A stretch of 61,385 nucleotides of DNA from Desulfobacterium sp. (GCA_016342325.1 JAEINR010000024.1:1-61385); one strand, 5' to 3'. Positions 35,133 to 44,230 are shown, numbered from the stretch's first letter. The notes: generated by a model not told the origin, from the letters alone. Program-made: numbers and translations.

Positions 35133-35309
35133 ATGAACGCCCAAAAAGATTGCAGAAGAAAACAGGAGAGACGATCCGGAAAGGACAGAAGACGCATCAA
35201 CCCGCCCGGTTATTCAGGCATCGAAAAACGGTTGTTGACAGAGTACAGGAATCCTGTTGACAGAAGGGAGGAGCACGAAACCTGGCTGGAATACCAGTCT
35301 CCTTTATAA
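35133..35309 (+). CDS. Small DRR-rich protein, copy 2
   Basis: This 58-residue frame reads MNAQKDCRRKQERRSGKDRR at its start, then GYSGIEKRLL, then NPVDRREEHETWLEY. The ATG follows an excellent AGGGAGGT site with 4-nt spacing and a sigma-70-like promoter. It aligns with the 88-residue protein at 32663-32929 over ERRSGKDRR, GIEKRL and RREE...W. It is divergent from the helicase gene. Its small size would let many gene finders miss it. Function is unknown. Confidence 0.75.
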   Translation: MNAQKDCRRKQERRSGKDRRRINPPGYSGIEKRLLTEYRNPVDRREEHETWLEYQSPL

Positions 35310-35430
35310 AAGCCGAACACCAGCCAATATCGTATTTAGCTTCTTAATTCTGAATTTTCGCGTTATTTTGGCCAAAGAATCAGGAAACTTTTTTGGATCT
35401 GATTTGTCCAGGTTAGGCAACACTTTGGAT

Positions 35431-35459
35431 TTGACATATCCCGGCAATGGTCCTATTCT
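35431..35459 (+). promoter_or_regulatory. Promoter of the binding-protein/kinase operon
   Basis: TTGACA (35431-35436), a 17-nt spacer and TATTCT (35454-35459) place the transcription start about 25 nt before the ATG at 35492. Confidence 0.65.
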
Positions 35460-35491
35460 CTTGATTTTTGACCCGAGAGAGACAGGTTGCC

Positions 35492-36634
35492 ATGGGAGTG
35501 TTGCAAGGAATAAACCGTCGCGCCAAATTGATATCCGCCTTGATCATCCTTGGGGGAGCAGGTCTTTTTTTTTCTCCGGGAGTCGCGGCCTATGAAACCG
35601 AAATAACCCTGCGACTACTTGTGTGGGACGGCTATGTCTCGCTAACGACCCAGGAGCGTTTTTCAGCTGCGATCAAATCAAAATACAACATTGATCTTTC
35701 CTTTAAAATCACCGACGCATCCAATCCCGATGATTTTTTCGACACCCTTCGCATGGGAGATGTGGACATCATTTCACCGGCACACAATCTCGCCAAGGAT
35801 TCCCGGTACAACCTCACCACAAACGGGCTGACTCTCCCCATCGACCTGTCGGCCATCCCCAACTACCAGAAACTCCTGCCCCACCTCCACAAACAATCCT
35901 GGGCCATGGAAAAGGGAAAGACCTATGCCGTCCCCGTTGCCCACGGCATTTACGGCCTTGCCTATAACACCGACCTGGTCAAAACAGAGCCAACCAGCTG
36001 GGAGATCCTGTGGGATCCCCGGTACAGGGGCCGGTACACGGTCCACCACGATTACTATGAGTTAAACACCTACATCTCCGCCCTGGCCCTTGGCCATGGC
36101 CAAGATCAGATTTTCCACTACGACCGGATAAAGGGCCCGGCCCTTGAACAGAAAATTGACCTGCTTGCCGCCAATGCCGGTGTCTTCTGGAAGGGATTTG
36201 ACAGGCCGGAGCACTACCGGAACATGGCGCTTGCCACCACCTGGCGGATCTCGTTTCCCCAGATCGACGACAGCTTCAAGAAGTGGCGCATTGCCGTGCC
36301 CAAAGAGGGAACCACCTGGTGGATCGACACCCTCATGATCAGCCACACCCTTGAGCACCGCCCATTGGCCCTGAAAATTGCCCATGGGTTCATCAACACC
36401 CTTCTGGAACCCGAGGTGCAGCTTCTCTCCATATCCAAGGGATTGGGGACATGTCCGGTCACGGTATCGGCCCTGGATTCCTACATGAAGACCCTGCTCC
36501 CCCCCGAAGAGGCACCAAAGGTGGCAAGGCTCTTCAAGGGTTTCATCCCCTGGAAAACCCTTGCCACAAGGGACCGCAACGCCTTTAAGCTGTTGTGGGA
36601 CGAAGCCCTTGCAAAAACCGGGAAAGGAAAATAA
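35492..36634 (+). CDS. Periplasmic polyamine-type substrate-binding protein
   Basis: This 380-residue protein has an N-terminal signal sequence (residues about 10-32, LISALIILGGAGLFFSPGVAA) and a PotD/PotF-like fold: LLVWDGYVS, DVDIISPAHNLA, YAVPVAHGIYGLAYNTDLV and TWWIDTLMIS. Such proteins bind spermidine, putrescine or related amines. No ABC permease or ATPase gene is nearby. Instead the gene overlaps a sensor kinase by one base (TAATG), and an ethanolamine transporter follows. I infer a ligand-presenting role for the kinase. The ATG at 35492 is preferred over an upstream TTG at 35468. Confidence 0.85.
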   Translation: MGVLQGINRRAKLISALIILGGAGLFFSPGVAAYETEITLRLLVWDGYVSLTTQERFSAAIKSKYNIDLSFKITDASNPDDFFDTLRMGDVDIISPAHNLAKDSRYNLTTNGLTLPIDLSAIPNYQKLLPHLHKQSWAMEKGKTYAVPVAHGIYGLAYNTDLVKTEPTSWEILWDPRYRGRYTVHHDYYELNTYISALALGHGQDQIFHYDRIKGPALEQKIDLLAANAGVFWKGFDRPEHYRNMALATTWRISFPQIDDSFKKWRIAVPKEGTTWWIDTLMISHTLEHRPLALKIAHGFINTLLEPEVQLLSISKGLGTCPVTVSALDSYMKTLLPPEEAPKVARLFKGFIPWKTLATRDRNAFKLLWDEALAKTGKGK

Positions 36635-38826
36635 TGGCACAGCGCCTGAACATGAAAAAAGGCAGGTCCCTGAGAACCGATTTCATCCTGGCCCTCTGCC
36701 TGACCACCGTGATCGCCCTGGCCATCACCCTGTTCTTCAACTATTTTTTTGTCTACTCCAAGAACATGGCAGCGCTTCAAAAAAGTTCGGAGACCAAGGT
36801 GGCCAAGGCCGTGGAAACCCTGAAACAACCCTTGTGGCTCTACGACGTAAGCTTTGTAAACATCTATGCGGAGATACTTGCCACCGACTCAAGTCTGGTC
36901 CATGTTTCCATCTATGACGAGCGGGACAGGCCCCTGGCAACGATAACCAACCAGGCGCGCGCCGAGCCCGACCGTGACATAACGTGGCGCCTGGAACGCA
37001 CCATCCAGCTGAAAAACCGGCAGGTCGGCCGCCTGGTCATGGAGTTCACCAACGCCGACATACGAACCTTGACCCGGAAGATGATGCTCTCCAACACCAT
37101 CATCATGCTGATCATCCTCTTGTCCGTACTTGCCATCACCTGGATGCTGATGACCCGGCAAATCCTCTCCCCCCTGAAGATCATGGAAAAAAACTTCCAC
37201 AGGATCTCGGCCGGTGACTACTCCCGGCGGGCGCCCCTTGAAAAAAACAACGAACTGACCCGCATCTCCGAAGAATTTAACACCATGGTCAGGCAGGTTC
37301 AGCTGAGGGAGGAGAAGATAAGGGAGAGCGAGGTCAAATACCGGAACCTGGTGGAGAGCTCATCGGATATCATCTTCAAGACAGACATAGGGGGCGATCT
37401 TGTGTTCATCAACAGCAATTTCAGCCAATGGACCGGTTTTGACCCCAAGGAATTCATCGGCAAACCCTTTTCCATCCTCTTTTCCAAAGAATCCCCGTCC
37501 ATGGATCCCACGGCCTTCATGCAGAACCCGGTGCCGGGCAATCCGACCCTCTGGGAACTTGCACTTGTCAAAAACCAAGGAGGGACCATCCCCATTGAGC
37601 TGAGCATCTCCGTCCAACTGGACCTGAACAACCATCCCCTAGGCACCACCGGCATCGCCCGGGACATCACCGAACGAAAGACCCTTGAATCAAAGCTCCA
37701 GCAGAGCCAGAAGATGGAGGCCATCGGCACCTTTGCAGGGGGCATCGCCCACGATTTCAACAACATCATCGGCGGCATCCTCGGCTATGCCGAGATGATC
37801 GAAATGTTTGACGCCAGGGAGAATGACAAACTCAAATCAAAGATTGACCATGTACTGAAAGGCACCCACCGGGCCAGGGATCTCATCGAACAGATCCTGA
37901 CCTTCAGCCGGCATTCGGATCAGAAGAAACGCCCCTTGAACCTCGGCCCCCTGATCAAGGACGGTCTGAAGTTCCTGCGGGCCTCCATCCCCTCCACCAT
38001 CAAGATCAAGGAGGGCATTTCCGGCCACCCCTGTGCGGTGTGGGCCAACGAGACCGCCATCCACCAGATCCTGATGAACCTTTGCAGCAACGCCGCCGAT
38101 GCCATGAAGGCGTCCGGGGGAACCCTCACCGTGGCCCTGGCCGAAGAACGGCCGGCAAAGGCATCCATGGTGGCAGACAAGGACCCGGGCCATGGGGTGA
38201 CCCTCACCGTGTCAGACACGGGCGAGGGAATTGATGCCGGCATCCGGGAGAGGATCTTCGACCCCTTTTTCACCACCAAGGGCACCGGTGACGGAACCGG
38301 CATGGGGCTCTCCGTTGTACACGGCATTGTCAAGGAGCTCAACGGAACCATTACGGTCAACAGCGACCCGGGCAAGGGCAGCAGCTTCAAGGTGACCCTT
38401 CCCGGACTCGATCATGGGATAGCGGATGAAAAAGAGAGCGCCCCCCCAGCCATGGTGACCACCGGTAAAGGGAAAATTCTCTTCATCGACGACGAAGAGG
38501 AGCTGGTGAGCTTCAGCAGGGAACTTCTGGAGCAGACAGGATATCAGGTGGTGGGAACCACGAGCAGCGTCCATGCCCGCCACCTTTTTTTAAAGGATCC
38601 CATGGCCTTCGACCTGGTGGTCACCGACCAGACCATGCCGAACATCACGGGATTTGACCTGGCAATGGAATTTCTCGAAACCTGCCCGGATATCCCCATT
38701 GTCCTGTGCACCGGCTTCAGCATGCCGGACCTTGAGAAACAGGCCCTGGCCGCAGGAATCCGCGCCTTTGCAAAAAAACCCCTGGGCGCCCGCCGGCTGA
38801 TTGATCTTGTCGAGCAGATGATGTAA
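36634..38826 (+). CDS. Hybrid histidine kinase (HAMP-PAS-HisKA-HATPase-REC)
   Basis: This 730-residue inner-membrane sensor has helix 1 at about 17-41, a periplasmic region of roughly 110 residues, helix 2 at about 152-173, HAMP at about 172-225, and PAS at about 235-350. The phospho-acceptor His (about 373) lies in IAHDFNNIIGGI, followed by an ATPase with SDTGEGI and GTGMGLSVVHG. A C-terminal receiver has acceptor Asp about 665 in VVTDQTMP. It is coupled to the binding-protein gene and followed by an NtrC-type regulator, forming a probable two-component pair. The ligand is presumably an amine. Confidence 0.93.
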   Translation: MAQRLNMKKGRSLRTDFILALCLTTVIALAITLFFNYFFVYSKNMAALQKSSETKVAKAVETLKQPLWLYDVSFVNIYAEILATDSSLVHVSIYDERDRPLATITNQARAEPDRDITWRLERTIQLKNRQVGRLVMEFTNADIRTLTRKMMLSNTIIMLIILLSVLAITWMLMTRQILSPLKIMEKNFHRISAGDYSRRAPLEKNNELTRISEEFNTMVRQVQLREEKIRESEVKYRNLVESSSDIIFKTDIGGDLVFINSNFSQWTGFDPKEFIGKPFSILFSKESPSMDPTAFMQNPVPGNPTLWELALVKNQGGTIPIELSISVQLDLNNHPLGTTGIARDITERKTLESKLQQSQKMEAIGTFAGGIAHDFNNIIGGILGYAEMIEMFDARENDKLKSKIDHVLKGTHRARDLIEQILTFSRHSDQKKRPLNLGPLIKDGLKFLRASIPSTIKIKEGISGHPCAVWANETAIHQILMNLCSNAADAMKASGGTLTVALAEERPAKASMVADKDPGHGVTLTVSDTGEGIDAGIRERIFDPFFTTKGTGDGTGMGLSVVHGIVKELNGTITVNSDPGKGSSFKVTLPGLDHGIADEKESAPPAMVTTGKGKILFIDDEEELVSFSRELLEQTGYQVVGTTSSVHARHLFLKDPMAFDLVVTDQTMPNITGFDLAMEFLETCPDIPIVLCTGFSMPDLEKQALAAGIRAFAKKPLGARRLIDLVEQMM

Positions 38827-38953
38827 ACCAGGACGCAAGCCTATTTGGCCTTTGATGCAACGCAGTAGATGGACCAAAAGGCAAGCTATTTCGTTCAAGT
38901 TATAATGTTTGCGGTCCTAGGCCAGTGTTAACAAAAAGAGCGGAGATAATTGA

Positions 38954-40387
38954 ATGGCAAAGGTATTGATAATAGATGATGACAGGGAGATGTGCGCCAT
39001 GCTCATGGATCTGGTTTCCTGTCTTGAGCACACGGCCGACCATGCCCTGACACGGGAACAAGGACTCTCCAAGGCAGTGTCCGGGGAGTTTGACGTGGTC
39101 TTCCTCGATGTCAGGATGCCGGACGGAAGCGGCCTTGACATCATCACCGCCATCATTGCCATCGAATTTCCTCCGGAGATCATCGTAATCACCGGCCAAG
39201 GAGACTCAAAGGGCGCAAGCCAAGCCATCAAGAACGGCGCCTGGGACTACATCCAGAAGCCCCTCTCCCCGAAATCCATACTCCAGCCCCTGAACCGAAT
39301 CCTCAAGTACAGGGACGGCATCCGCTCCATTTCAAGGCAGTCGACCCCACTCAAGCGTGAAGAGATCATCGGGTCGAGCCCCCGGATAAAAGAAAGCCTG
39401 GACACCATTGCCAAGGCCGCCAAGATCAACACCAACGTTCTTATTACAGGCGAGACCGGCACGGGCAAAGAGCTGTTTGCACGGGCCACCCACGCCAACA
39501 GTCCCAGGGCAGACAAGCGGTTTGTGGTGGTCGACTGTGCCGCCCTGCCCGAATCCCTTGTGGAGAGCTCCCTGTTCGGCCACGAAAAGGGATCGTTCAC
39601 CGGTGCGGACCGTTCCACCCGGGGACTTGTCGGTCTTTCCGACGGCGGCACATTGTTTCTGGACGAAGTGGGGGAGATGAACCTCAACCTGCAGAAGGCT
39701 TTCCTGCGGGTCCTCCAGGAGCGAAAATACAGACCCGTGGGCAGCAAGCACGAAATTTCAAGCGACTTCAGGGTCATTGCCGCCACCAACCGAGACCTGG
39801 GAGCCATGGTCCGGGAAAAGCGATTCAGGGAAGATCTTTTTTACCGATTAAATGCCGTTCACCTGGAACTACCGCCCCTGCGGGATCGGCTGGAAGATAT
39901 CCAAGAACTGGTACGCCACTTTACATCCACCATCTACTCGGACCAGTCAATGGCACCCAAGGAGCTCTCTCCCAATTTCATCGCCACCCTGGAAAGCTAT
40001 GACTGGCCGGGCAATGTCCGGGAACTTGTCAACACCCTTGAGGCGGCGGTCAGCGAAGCCTTTTACGAGCCGGCCCTTTTTTCAAAACACCTGCCCTCCC
40101 AGATCCGGATCAAACGGATCCAATCCACCATTGCACCCCCGGCATTACCCAAGGAGGAGGGCCTGATTAAGGCCCCCCAGGATGTCCCTTCCGGCCACCT
40201 TCCCTACAAAATATTCAGGGAACAGGTGCTTGCCAAAGCCGAGACCGCCTATTTTAAGGATCTCATGAAGGCGACCCAAGGGAACATAAAACAGGCATGC
40301 ACCCTGTCCGGCCTTGGAAGGACCCGCCTCTACGCCCTTTTGAAGAAGCACAGCATCAGCCGCATGGGATGGGACAAAAACGAGTGA
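38954..40387 (+). CDS. NtrC-family sigma-54 response regulator
   Basis: This 477-residue activator has a receiver with acceptor Asp 52 (FLDVRMPDGSG), an AAA+ domain with GETGTGKE (166-173) and GGTLFLDEVGEM, and a C-terminal Fis-type helix-turn-helix (GNIKQACTLSGLGRTRLYAL). The sigma-54 contact loop reads GSFTGA (213-218) instead of the common GAFTGA. It follows the hybrid kinase after 127 nt, with GGAG upstream of the ATG. Its target is likely the eutH promoter, where a sigma-54-like site is found. Confidence 0.94.
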   Translation: MAKVLIIDDDREMCAMLMDLVSCLEHTADHALTREQGLSKAVSGEFDVVFLDVRMPDGSGLDIITAIIAIEFPPEIIVITGQGDSKGASQAIKNGAWDYIQKPLSPKSILQPLNRILKYRDGIRSISRQSTPLKREEIIGSSPRIKESLDTIAKAAKINTNVLITGETGTGKELFARATHANSPRADKRFVVVDCAALPESLVESSLFGHEKGSFTGADRSTRGLVGLSDGGTLFLDEVGEMNLNLQKAFLRVLQERKYRPVGSKHEISSDFRVIAATNRDLGAMVREKRFREDLFYRLNAVHLELPPLRDRLEDIQELVRHFTSTIYSDQSMAPKELSPNFIATLESYDWPGNVRELVNTLEAAVSEAFYEPALFSKHLPSQIRIKRIQSTIAPPALPKEEGLIKAPQDVPSGHLPYKIFREQVLAKAETAYFKDLMKATQGNIKQACTLSGLGRTRLYALLKKHSISRMGWDKNE

Positions 40388-40527
40388 CAAGGACGTTCGC
40401 CCCATAAAAACGAATAACTGTCCGCAAATTACGGATTTTCAACCCAGATAACCGGACGCCCCCCCCACTCTACGGACCAGGGGGGAGCTTAAAGCAAAGC
40501 AGGCCATCCCTGCTGTTCCCGGACAAA

Positions 40528-40543
40528 GGGACGTCTCCGTCCC
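40528..40543. repeat. Short REP-like palindrome
   Basis: GGGACG and CGTCCC flank TCTC, and the right arm continues with C. The core resembles the 25-bp palindromes at 19043 and 52364 but is shorter. It lies in the regulator-eutH gap. The rest of that 313-nt gap holds a G/C-rich inverted stretch near 40459-40489 and the sigma-54-like site. Confidence 0.4.
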
Positions 40544-40624
40544 CATTCAAACGCCATTCCTTACCAAGGGAACGCAATAACCAGAACGAAGAAACGAATA
40601 AACATTTACCCACACATCTCTTGT

Positions 40625-40638
40625 GGTACAGATCTTGT
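40625..40638 (+). promoter_or_regulatory. eutH: Sigma-54-like promoter of eutH
   Basis: TGGTAC-N5-TTGT gives GG (40625-40626) and, after 10 nt, GT (40637-40638), close to the consensus TGGCAC-N5-TTGC. It lies about 60 nt upstream of the eutH ATG and directly after an NtrC-type activator gene. The -12 element deviates (GT for GC), so confidence is moderate. Confidence 0.5.
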
Positions 40639-40700
40639 AAACCGCCCAAGGTTAAATGGATCTCTATTTTTTTTAAATGCTACACCATGGGAGGAAAATT

Positions 40701-41915
40701 ATGGCCAACATCGGAACCATCATCATCTACATCATCATGGCATGCGCCGTGGCAGGCGCCTTTGCCTATCTCAAGGACGAAGAACACGGGCTTGGCAAAG
40801 AGTTCATCGAAGGGCTTTACAGCATCGGCCCCATCTTTGTGCCGGTGGCAGGGATCATGGCGGCAAGCCCCTACCTCTCCGCCTTTATCAAGGCCGTATT
40901 CGGCCCGATCTTCTCAGCCGTGGGCGCCGACCCTGCCATTGCCGCCACAACCTTCATCGCCGTTGACATGGGCGGATACCAGCTGGCCGAGGCCCTTGCC
41001 CTGTCAAAGGAGAGCTGGATCATGGCCATGGTGGTGGGCTACATGTCCGGCGCCACCATCGTATTCTCCATTCCGGTGGGCCTTACCATGCTTGCAAAAA
41101 AAGACCACCAATACATGGCCCTGGGGGTCATGGCCGGCATCCTGAGCATTCCCATCGGGGTGTTCACCACCTGTTCCATCATCTCCCTGTCCGACCTTGC
41201 CGTGAGGGGAATGATCTCGGCCAATGCCGAGTCTGCCTATGTAATGGCCCTGTCTTTTTCTACGATTTTTATCAATCTGCTGCCATTGGCCCTCTTCTGC
41301 GTGGCCCTGGCCATCGGGTTAAAACTTGCCCCAAGCACCATGATCAAAGGATTTCTCTCCTTTGGCAGGGGCATGAACATGGGCTTGACCCTGGTGCTTG
41401 TCTTCTCCATTGTCGAGTATTTTACCGGCATATTCACCACCCTGTTTGGCGGCTGGGGATTTGATCCCATCATCGCCGATGCGGCTGACCAGTTCCGGGC
41501 CCTTGAGGTGGCGGGCTACATCGGAATCATGCTCTGCGGCGCCTTTCCCATGGTTTACCTGATCAAGCGATACCTGTCCGGCCCCATGGAGCTTGTGGGC
41601 GAAAAACTTGGCCTTGAAAGTGTTGGTGCCGCCGGCATCCTGGCTGCAGCAGCCAATATCCTTGCCATGTTCCGCCTCATTGCCGACATGAGACCCAAGG
41701 ACAAGGTACTCTGCATCGCCTTTTCCGTATGCGCGGCCTTCATGTTCGGGGACCACCTGGCCTTTACGGCCAACTTCCAGCCCAACCTGATCTTCCCCAT
41801 TCTTTCTGGAAAACTTGTGGGCGGACTTTCAGGGTTTGCCATTGCCACCATTCTCTCGGTGCCCGCGGCCCTTGCCCTTGAACAAAAGGATATGGAGACC
41901 CGGGAAACCATTTAG
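40701..41915 (+). CDS. eutH: EutH-type ethanolamine transporter
   Basis: This 404-residue membrane protein has about ten helices and the EutH signatures VGADPAIAATTFIAVDMGGY and GATIVFSIPVGL, then KKDHQYMALGVMAGI with SIPIG. EutH facilitates ethanolamine entry across the inner membrane. No ethanolamine ammonia-lyase or microcompartment genes are in the window. The ATG at 40701 is preferred because GGGAGG lies 7 nt upstream; a longer frame starts at 40677. Context with an amine-type binding protein and a sigma-54 two-component system suggests inducible amine uptake. Confidence 0.9.
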   Translation: MANIGTIIIYIIMACAVAGAFAYLKDEEHGLGKEFIEGLYSIGPIFVPVAGIMAASPYLSAFIKAVFGPIFSAVGADPAIAATTFIAVDMGGYQLAEALALSKESWIMAMVVGYMSGATIVFSIPVGLTMLAKKDHQYMALGVMAGILSIPIGVFTTCSIISLSDLAVRGMISANAESAYVMALSFSTIFINLLPLALFCVALAIGLKLAPSTMIKGFLSFGRGMNMGLTLVLVFSIVEYFTGIFTTLFGGWGFDPIIADAADQFRALEVAGYIGIMLCGAFPMVYLIKRYLSGPMELVGEKLGLESVGAAGILAAAANILAMFRLIADMRPKDKVLCIAFSVCAAFMFGDHLAFTANFQPNLIFPILSGKLVGGLSGFAIATILSVPAALALEQKDMETRETI

Positions 41916-41995
41916 TTCCTGTCCCCTCCTCCGGGCAGCCGGCATTACAGCGGTCGGTTGCCCCCTTCCCTTCCCTTCCCCTAAAACGGTTTTCA

Positions 41996-42035
41996 AACAA
42001 GGCATTTCCAATATAACGTTGCAATATTCCTTGTT
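41996..42035 (+). terminator. Possible weak terminator after eutH
   Basis: AACAAGG (41996-42002) pairs with CCTTGTT (42029-42035), with an inner AATAT/ATATT pairing, and TTTT overlaps the end. The stem is A/T-rich and unproven. Confidence 0.35.
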
Positions 42036-42055
42036 TTATGGTTTTATCATGACCC

Positions 42056-44221
42056 ATGAAAAAACGATGTAACCCAGTCTCTCAAAAGAGAGCCCCCAAC
42101 AAAAAAAAAATCAAGTCACTGGAACCCAAAGCAGACAGGGATCTGAAAAAAGTCTTTAATATGATCGGCACCCCCGAACCTGCTCCCTTTGTGCCAGACC
42201 CATTCCAGTTGGAGGCCGTGGAGGCAATCAGCACGTCAGACTGCCTTGTAACAGCCCCCACCGGCGCCGGAAAAACCTGGATCGCCGAGACCGCAACCAA
42301 AACCTTTATCGATCAGGGAAAAAGGGTGTGGTACGCCACCCCCCTCAAGGCCCTGACCAACTCCATCTATGCCCAGTTTGTGAAATGCTTCGGCAAAGAC
42401 AAGGTGGGGATCCTCACCGGGGACATCAAAGAAAACCCGGACGCCCCTTTGATCATCGGAACAACTGAAATCCTCAGGAACCAGCTCTACGATTCCATGC
42501 ACACGGGGGAAGATCTTGGGGCCGATTTCATCATCCTGGACGAAGCCCACTTTCTGGGAGACACGGAACGGGGGGTGGTGTGGGAGGAGATCATGATCTA
42601 CCTGCCCGTGCGCATTCCCCTGCTCATGCTTTCGGCCACCATCGGCAACCCCGGCCACATCTCCGCATGGCTCTCGGATATCCGAAACAAACCCTGCCAT
42701 GTGGTGGAAACCGAGGATCGGCCAGTCCCCCTGTTTCCCATGTTTCTCCACCCCTCCGGCACCCTGTACCCCCTGCTCAGGCAGCAGGAAGGTAAGAAAA
42801 AAACCGTCCTCCATAAAGGGGTGACGGAGTTTCTCAAGGCAAAACCAAGACCCCAGATCTCCCTGCCCGGGAAACTGCCTGATTTTTCTGAGATCCTCAA
42901 GGTCCTGGACAATTTCAACCTGCTGCCGGCCATCTTCTTTCTCAAATCCAGGGCCGACTGCGACCAGGCCGTCAAGCTGTGCACCGGCGAGATCATTGCC
43001 CGGGATCCCGAAAAAAAGGCAAAGCTGTCCCACCGGATGGACGAACTTCTGTCCACCAACGAACACCTTGCCCGCCACGGCCAGCGCCAGATCCTCGAAC
43101 ATACGGCAACGGCCTCCCACCACTCGGGCCAGCTGCCCGGTTGGAAGGTGGTGGTGGAGACCCTGATGTCCGAGGGGCTACTGGATGCCATGTTTGCCAC
43201 ATCCACGGTGGCGGCCGGGGTGAACTTTCCGGCAAGGAGCGTGGTGATCCTCAATTCAGACCGGTTCAACGGCACAGATTTCCAGTCGTTGACGGCCAGT
43301 GAATTCCAACAGATGACCGGCCGGGCCGGCAGAAGGGGAATGGACAAGATCGGTTTTGCCGTGGCCATCCCCGGAAGATTCATGGATCTCAACCACACGG
43401 CCAGGATGGTTTCGGCCCCTTCCCTTGACGTTCGAAGCCAGATCAAGATCAACTTTTCCATGGTGCTCAACCTTTTACTCTCCAACTCCCCGGACAAAAT
43501 CCGGCTGCTGCTGGAAAACTCCTTTGCCTCCCACATGGTTACCCAGGGAAAAAAGGGCAAGTATGCCCGAACGGCCTTTGGCCTGGGTCTCGAGTTTTTG
43601 TGGGATGACTTTACCATCCACCTGGATTTTTTAAAGGAACAGGGGTTTGTATCCGAGAATGACACCCTTACCGAGGATGGCGTCTGGGCGGCCAACCTTC
43701 GCATGGACGCCCCTTTGTTGGTGGCCCAGAGCCTGAGGCTCGGCCTGCTTCCGGAACGCGACCCCATCATGCTTGCCGCGGTCATGGCCTCCTTTGTCAG
43801 TGAAAAAGAATTTGACGACGAAAGCCTGGTCAGAAGGATGCTTCCCAAGCGGCTGACAAAACAGTTTCTCACCCTTAGAAGGGGGTTGAAACCCTTTGCC
43901 TCGGAACTCCTCCAACAGGGGTTTGACGCCCCGTTTCTGTATCTTCAACCGGCGGCGGTCATGGCATCCTGGGCAGCAGACGAACCCTGGACGGCTGTGG
44001 TGGGCCGCACCGCCTATGCCGAAGGCGACCTTGCCCGGCTAATCCTGAGAACCGGGGAGAACTTAAGGCAGCTGGCAGGGGTGAGGGACACCTTTCCTAC
44101 CATCGCAAAGACCGCCCGGGAGGCCATGGACATGATACTTAAGGAGCCCGTGGTCAACGGTCAGTTTGTGCCTAAATCCGAAGAACAGACAACGACACAA
44201 AACCATACAGTACAGGAGTAA
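42056..44221 (+). CDS. Ski2-like DEAD/DEAH-box helicase
   Basis: This 721-residue superfamily 2 helicase has APTGAGKT (67-74), ILDEAHFLGD (160-169), LSATIGNPGHIS, SHHSGQLPGWK with FATSTVAAGVNFPAR, and QMTGRAGRRGMD. This combination, with the long helical C-terminal part, is the Ski2/Mtr4/HelY pattern instead of RecQ or UvrB. Such enzymes unwind structured RNA in eukaryotes; the bacterial roles are poorly known. The start has no clear ribosome binding site. ettA begins 9 nt after its stop, and the ettA ribosome binding site overlaps that stop. Confidence 0.88.
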   Translation: MKKRCNPVSQKRAPNKKKIKSLEPKADRDLKKVFNMIGTPEPAPFVPDPFQLEAVEAISTSDCLVTAPTGAGKTWIAETATKTFIDQGKRVWYATPLKALTNSIYAQFVKCFGKDKVGILTGDIKENPDAPLIIGTTEILRNQLYDSMHTGEDLGADFIILDEAHFLGDTERGVVWEEIMIYLPVRIPLLMLSATIGNPGHISAWLSDIRNKPCHVVETEDRPVPLFPMFLHPSGTLYPLLRQQEGKKKTVLHKGVTEFLKAKPRPQISLPGKLPDFSEILKVLDNFNLLPAIFFLKSRADCDQAVKLCTGEIIARDPEKKAKLSHRMDELLSTNEHLARHGQRQILEHTATASHHSGQLPGWKVVVETLMSEGLLDAMFATSTVAAGVNFPARSVVILNSDRFNGTDFQSLTASEFQQMTGRAGRRGMDKIGFAVAIPGRFMDLNHTARMVSAPSLDVRSQIKINFSMVLNLLLSNSPDKIRLLLENSFASHMVTQGKKGKYARTAFGLGLEFLWDDFTIHLDFLKEQGFVSENDTLTEDGVWAANLRMDAPLLVAQSLRLGLLPERDPIMLAAVMASFVSEKEFDDESLVRRMLPKRLTKQFLTLRRGLKPFASELLQQGFDAPFLYLQPAAVMASWAADEPWTAVVGRTAYAEGDLARLILRTGENLRQLAGVRDTFPTIAKTAREAMDMILKEPVVNGQFVPKSEEQTTTQNHTVQE

Positions 44222-44230
44222 GAACAGACC

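Noticed and set aside
35492-36634. Complete ABC importer for polyamines
   Set aside because: No permease or ATPase gene is found on either side, so only the binding protein is present.
38901-38906. TATAAT before the sigma-54 regulator gene as a separate promoter
   Set aside because: The -10 is perfect, but no acceptable -35 lies 16-18 nt upstream; co-transcription with the kinase is simpler.
42598-43872. 424-residue minus-strand frame within the Ski2-like helicase
   Set aside because: It is entirely antisense to a gene with clear helicase motifs, and its composition (Ser, Arg and Trp) is that of a shadow frame.
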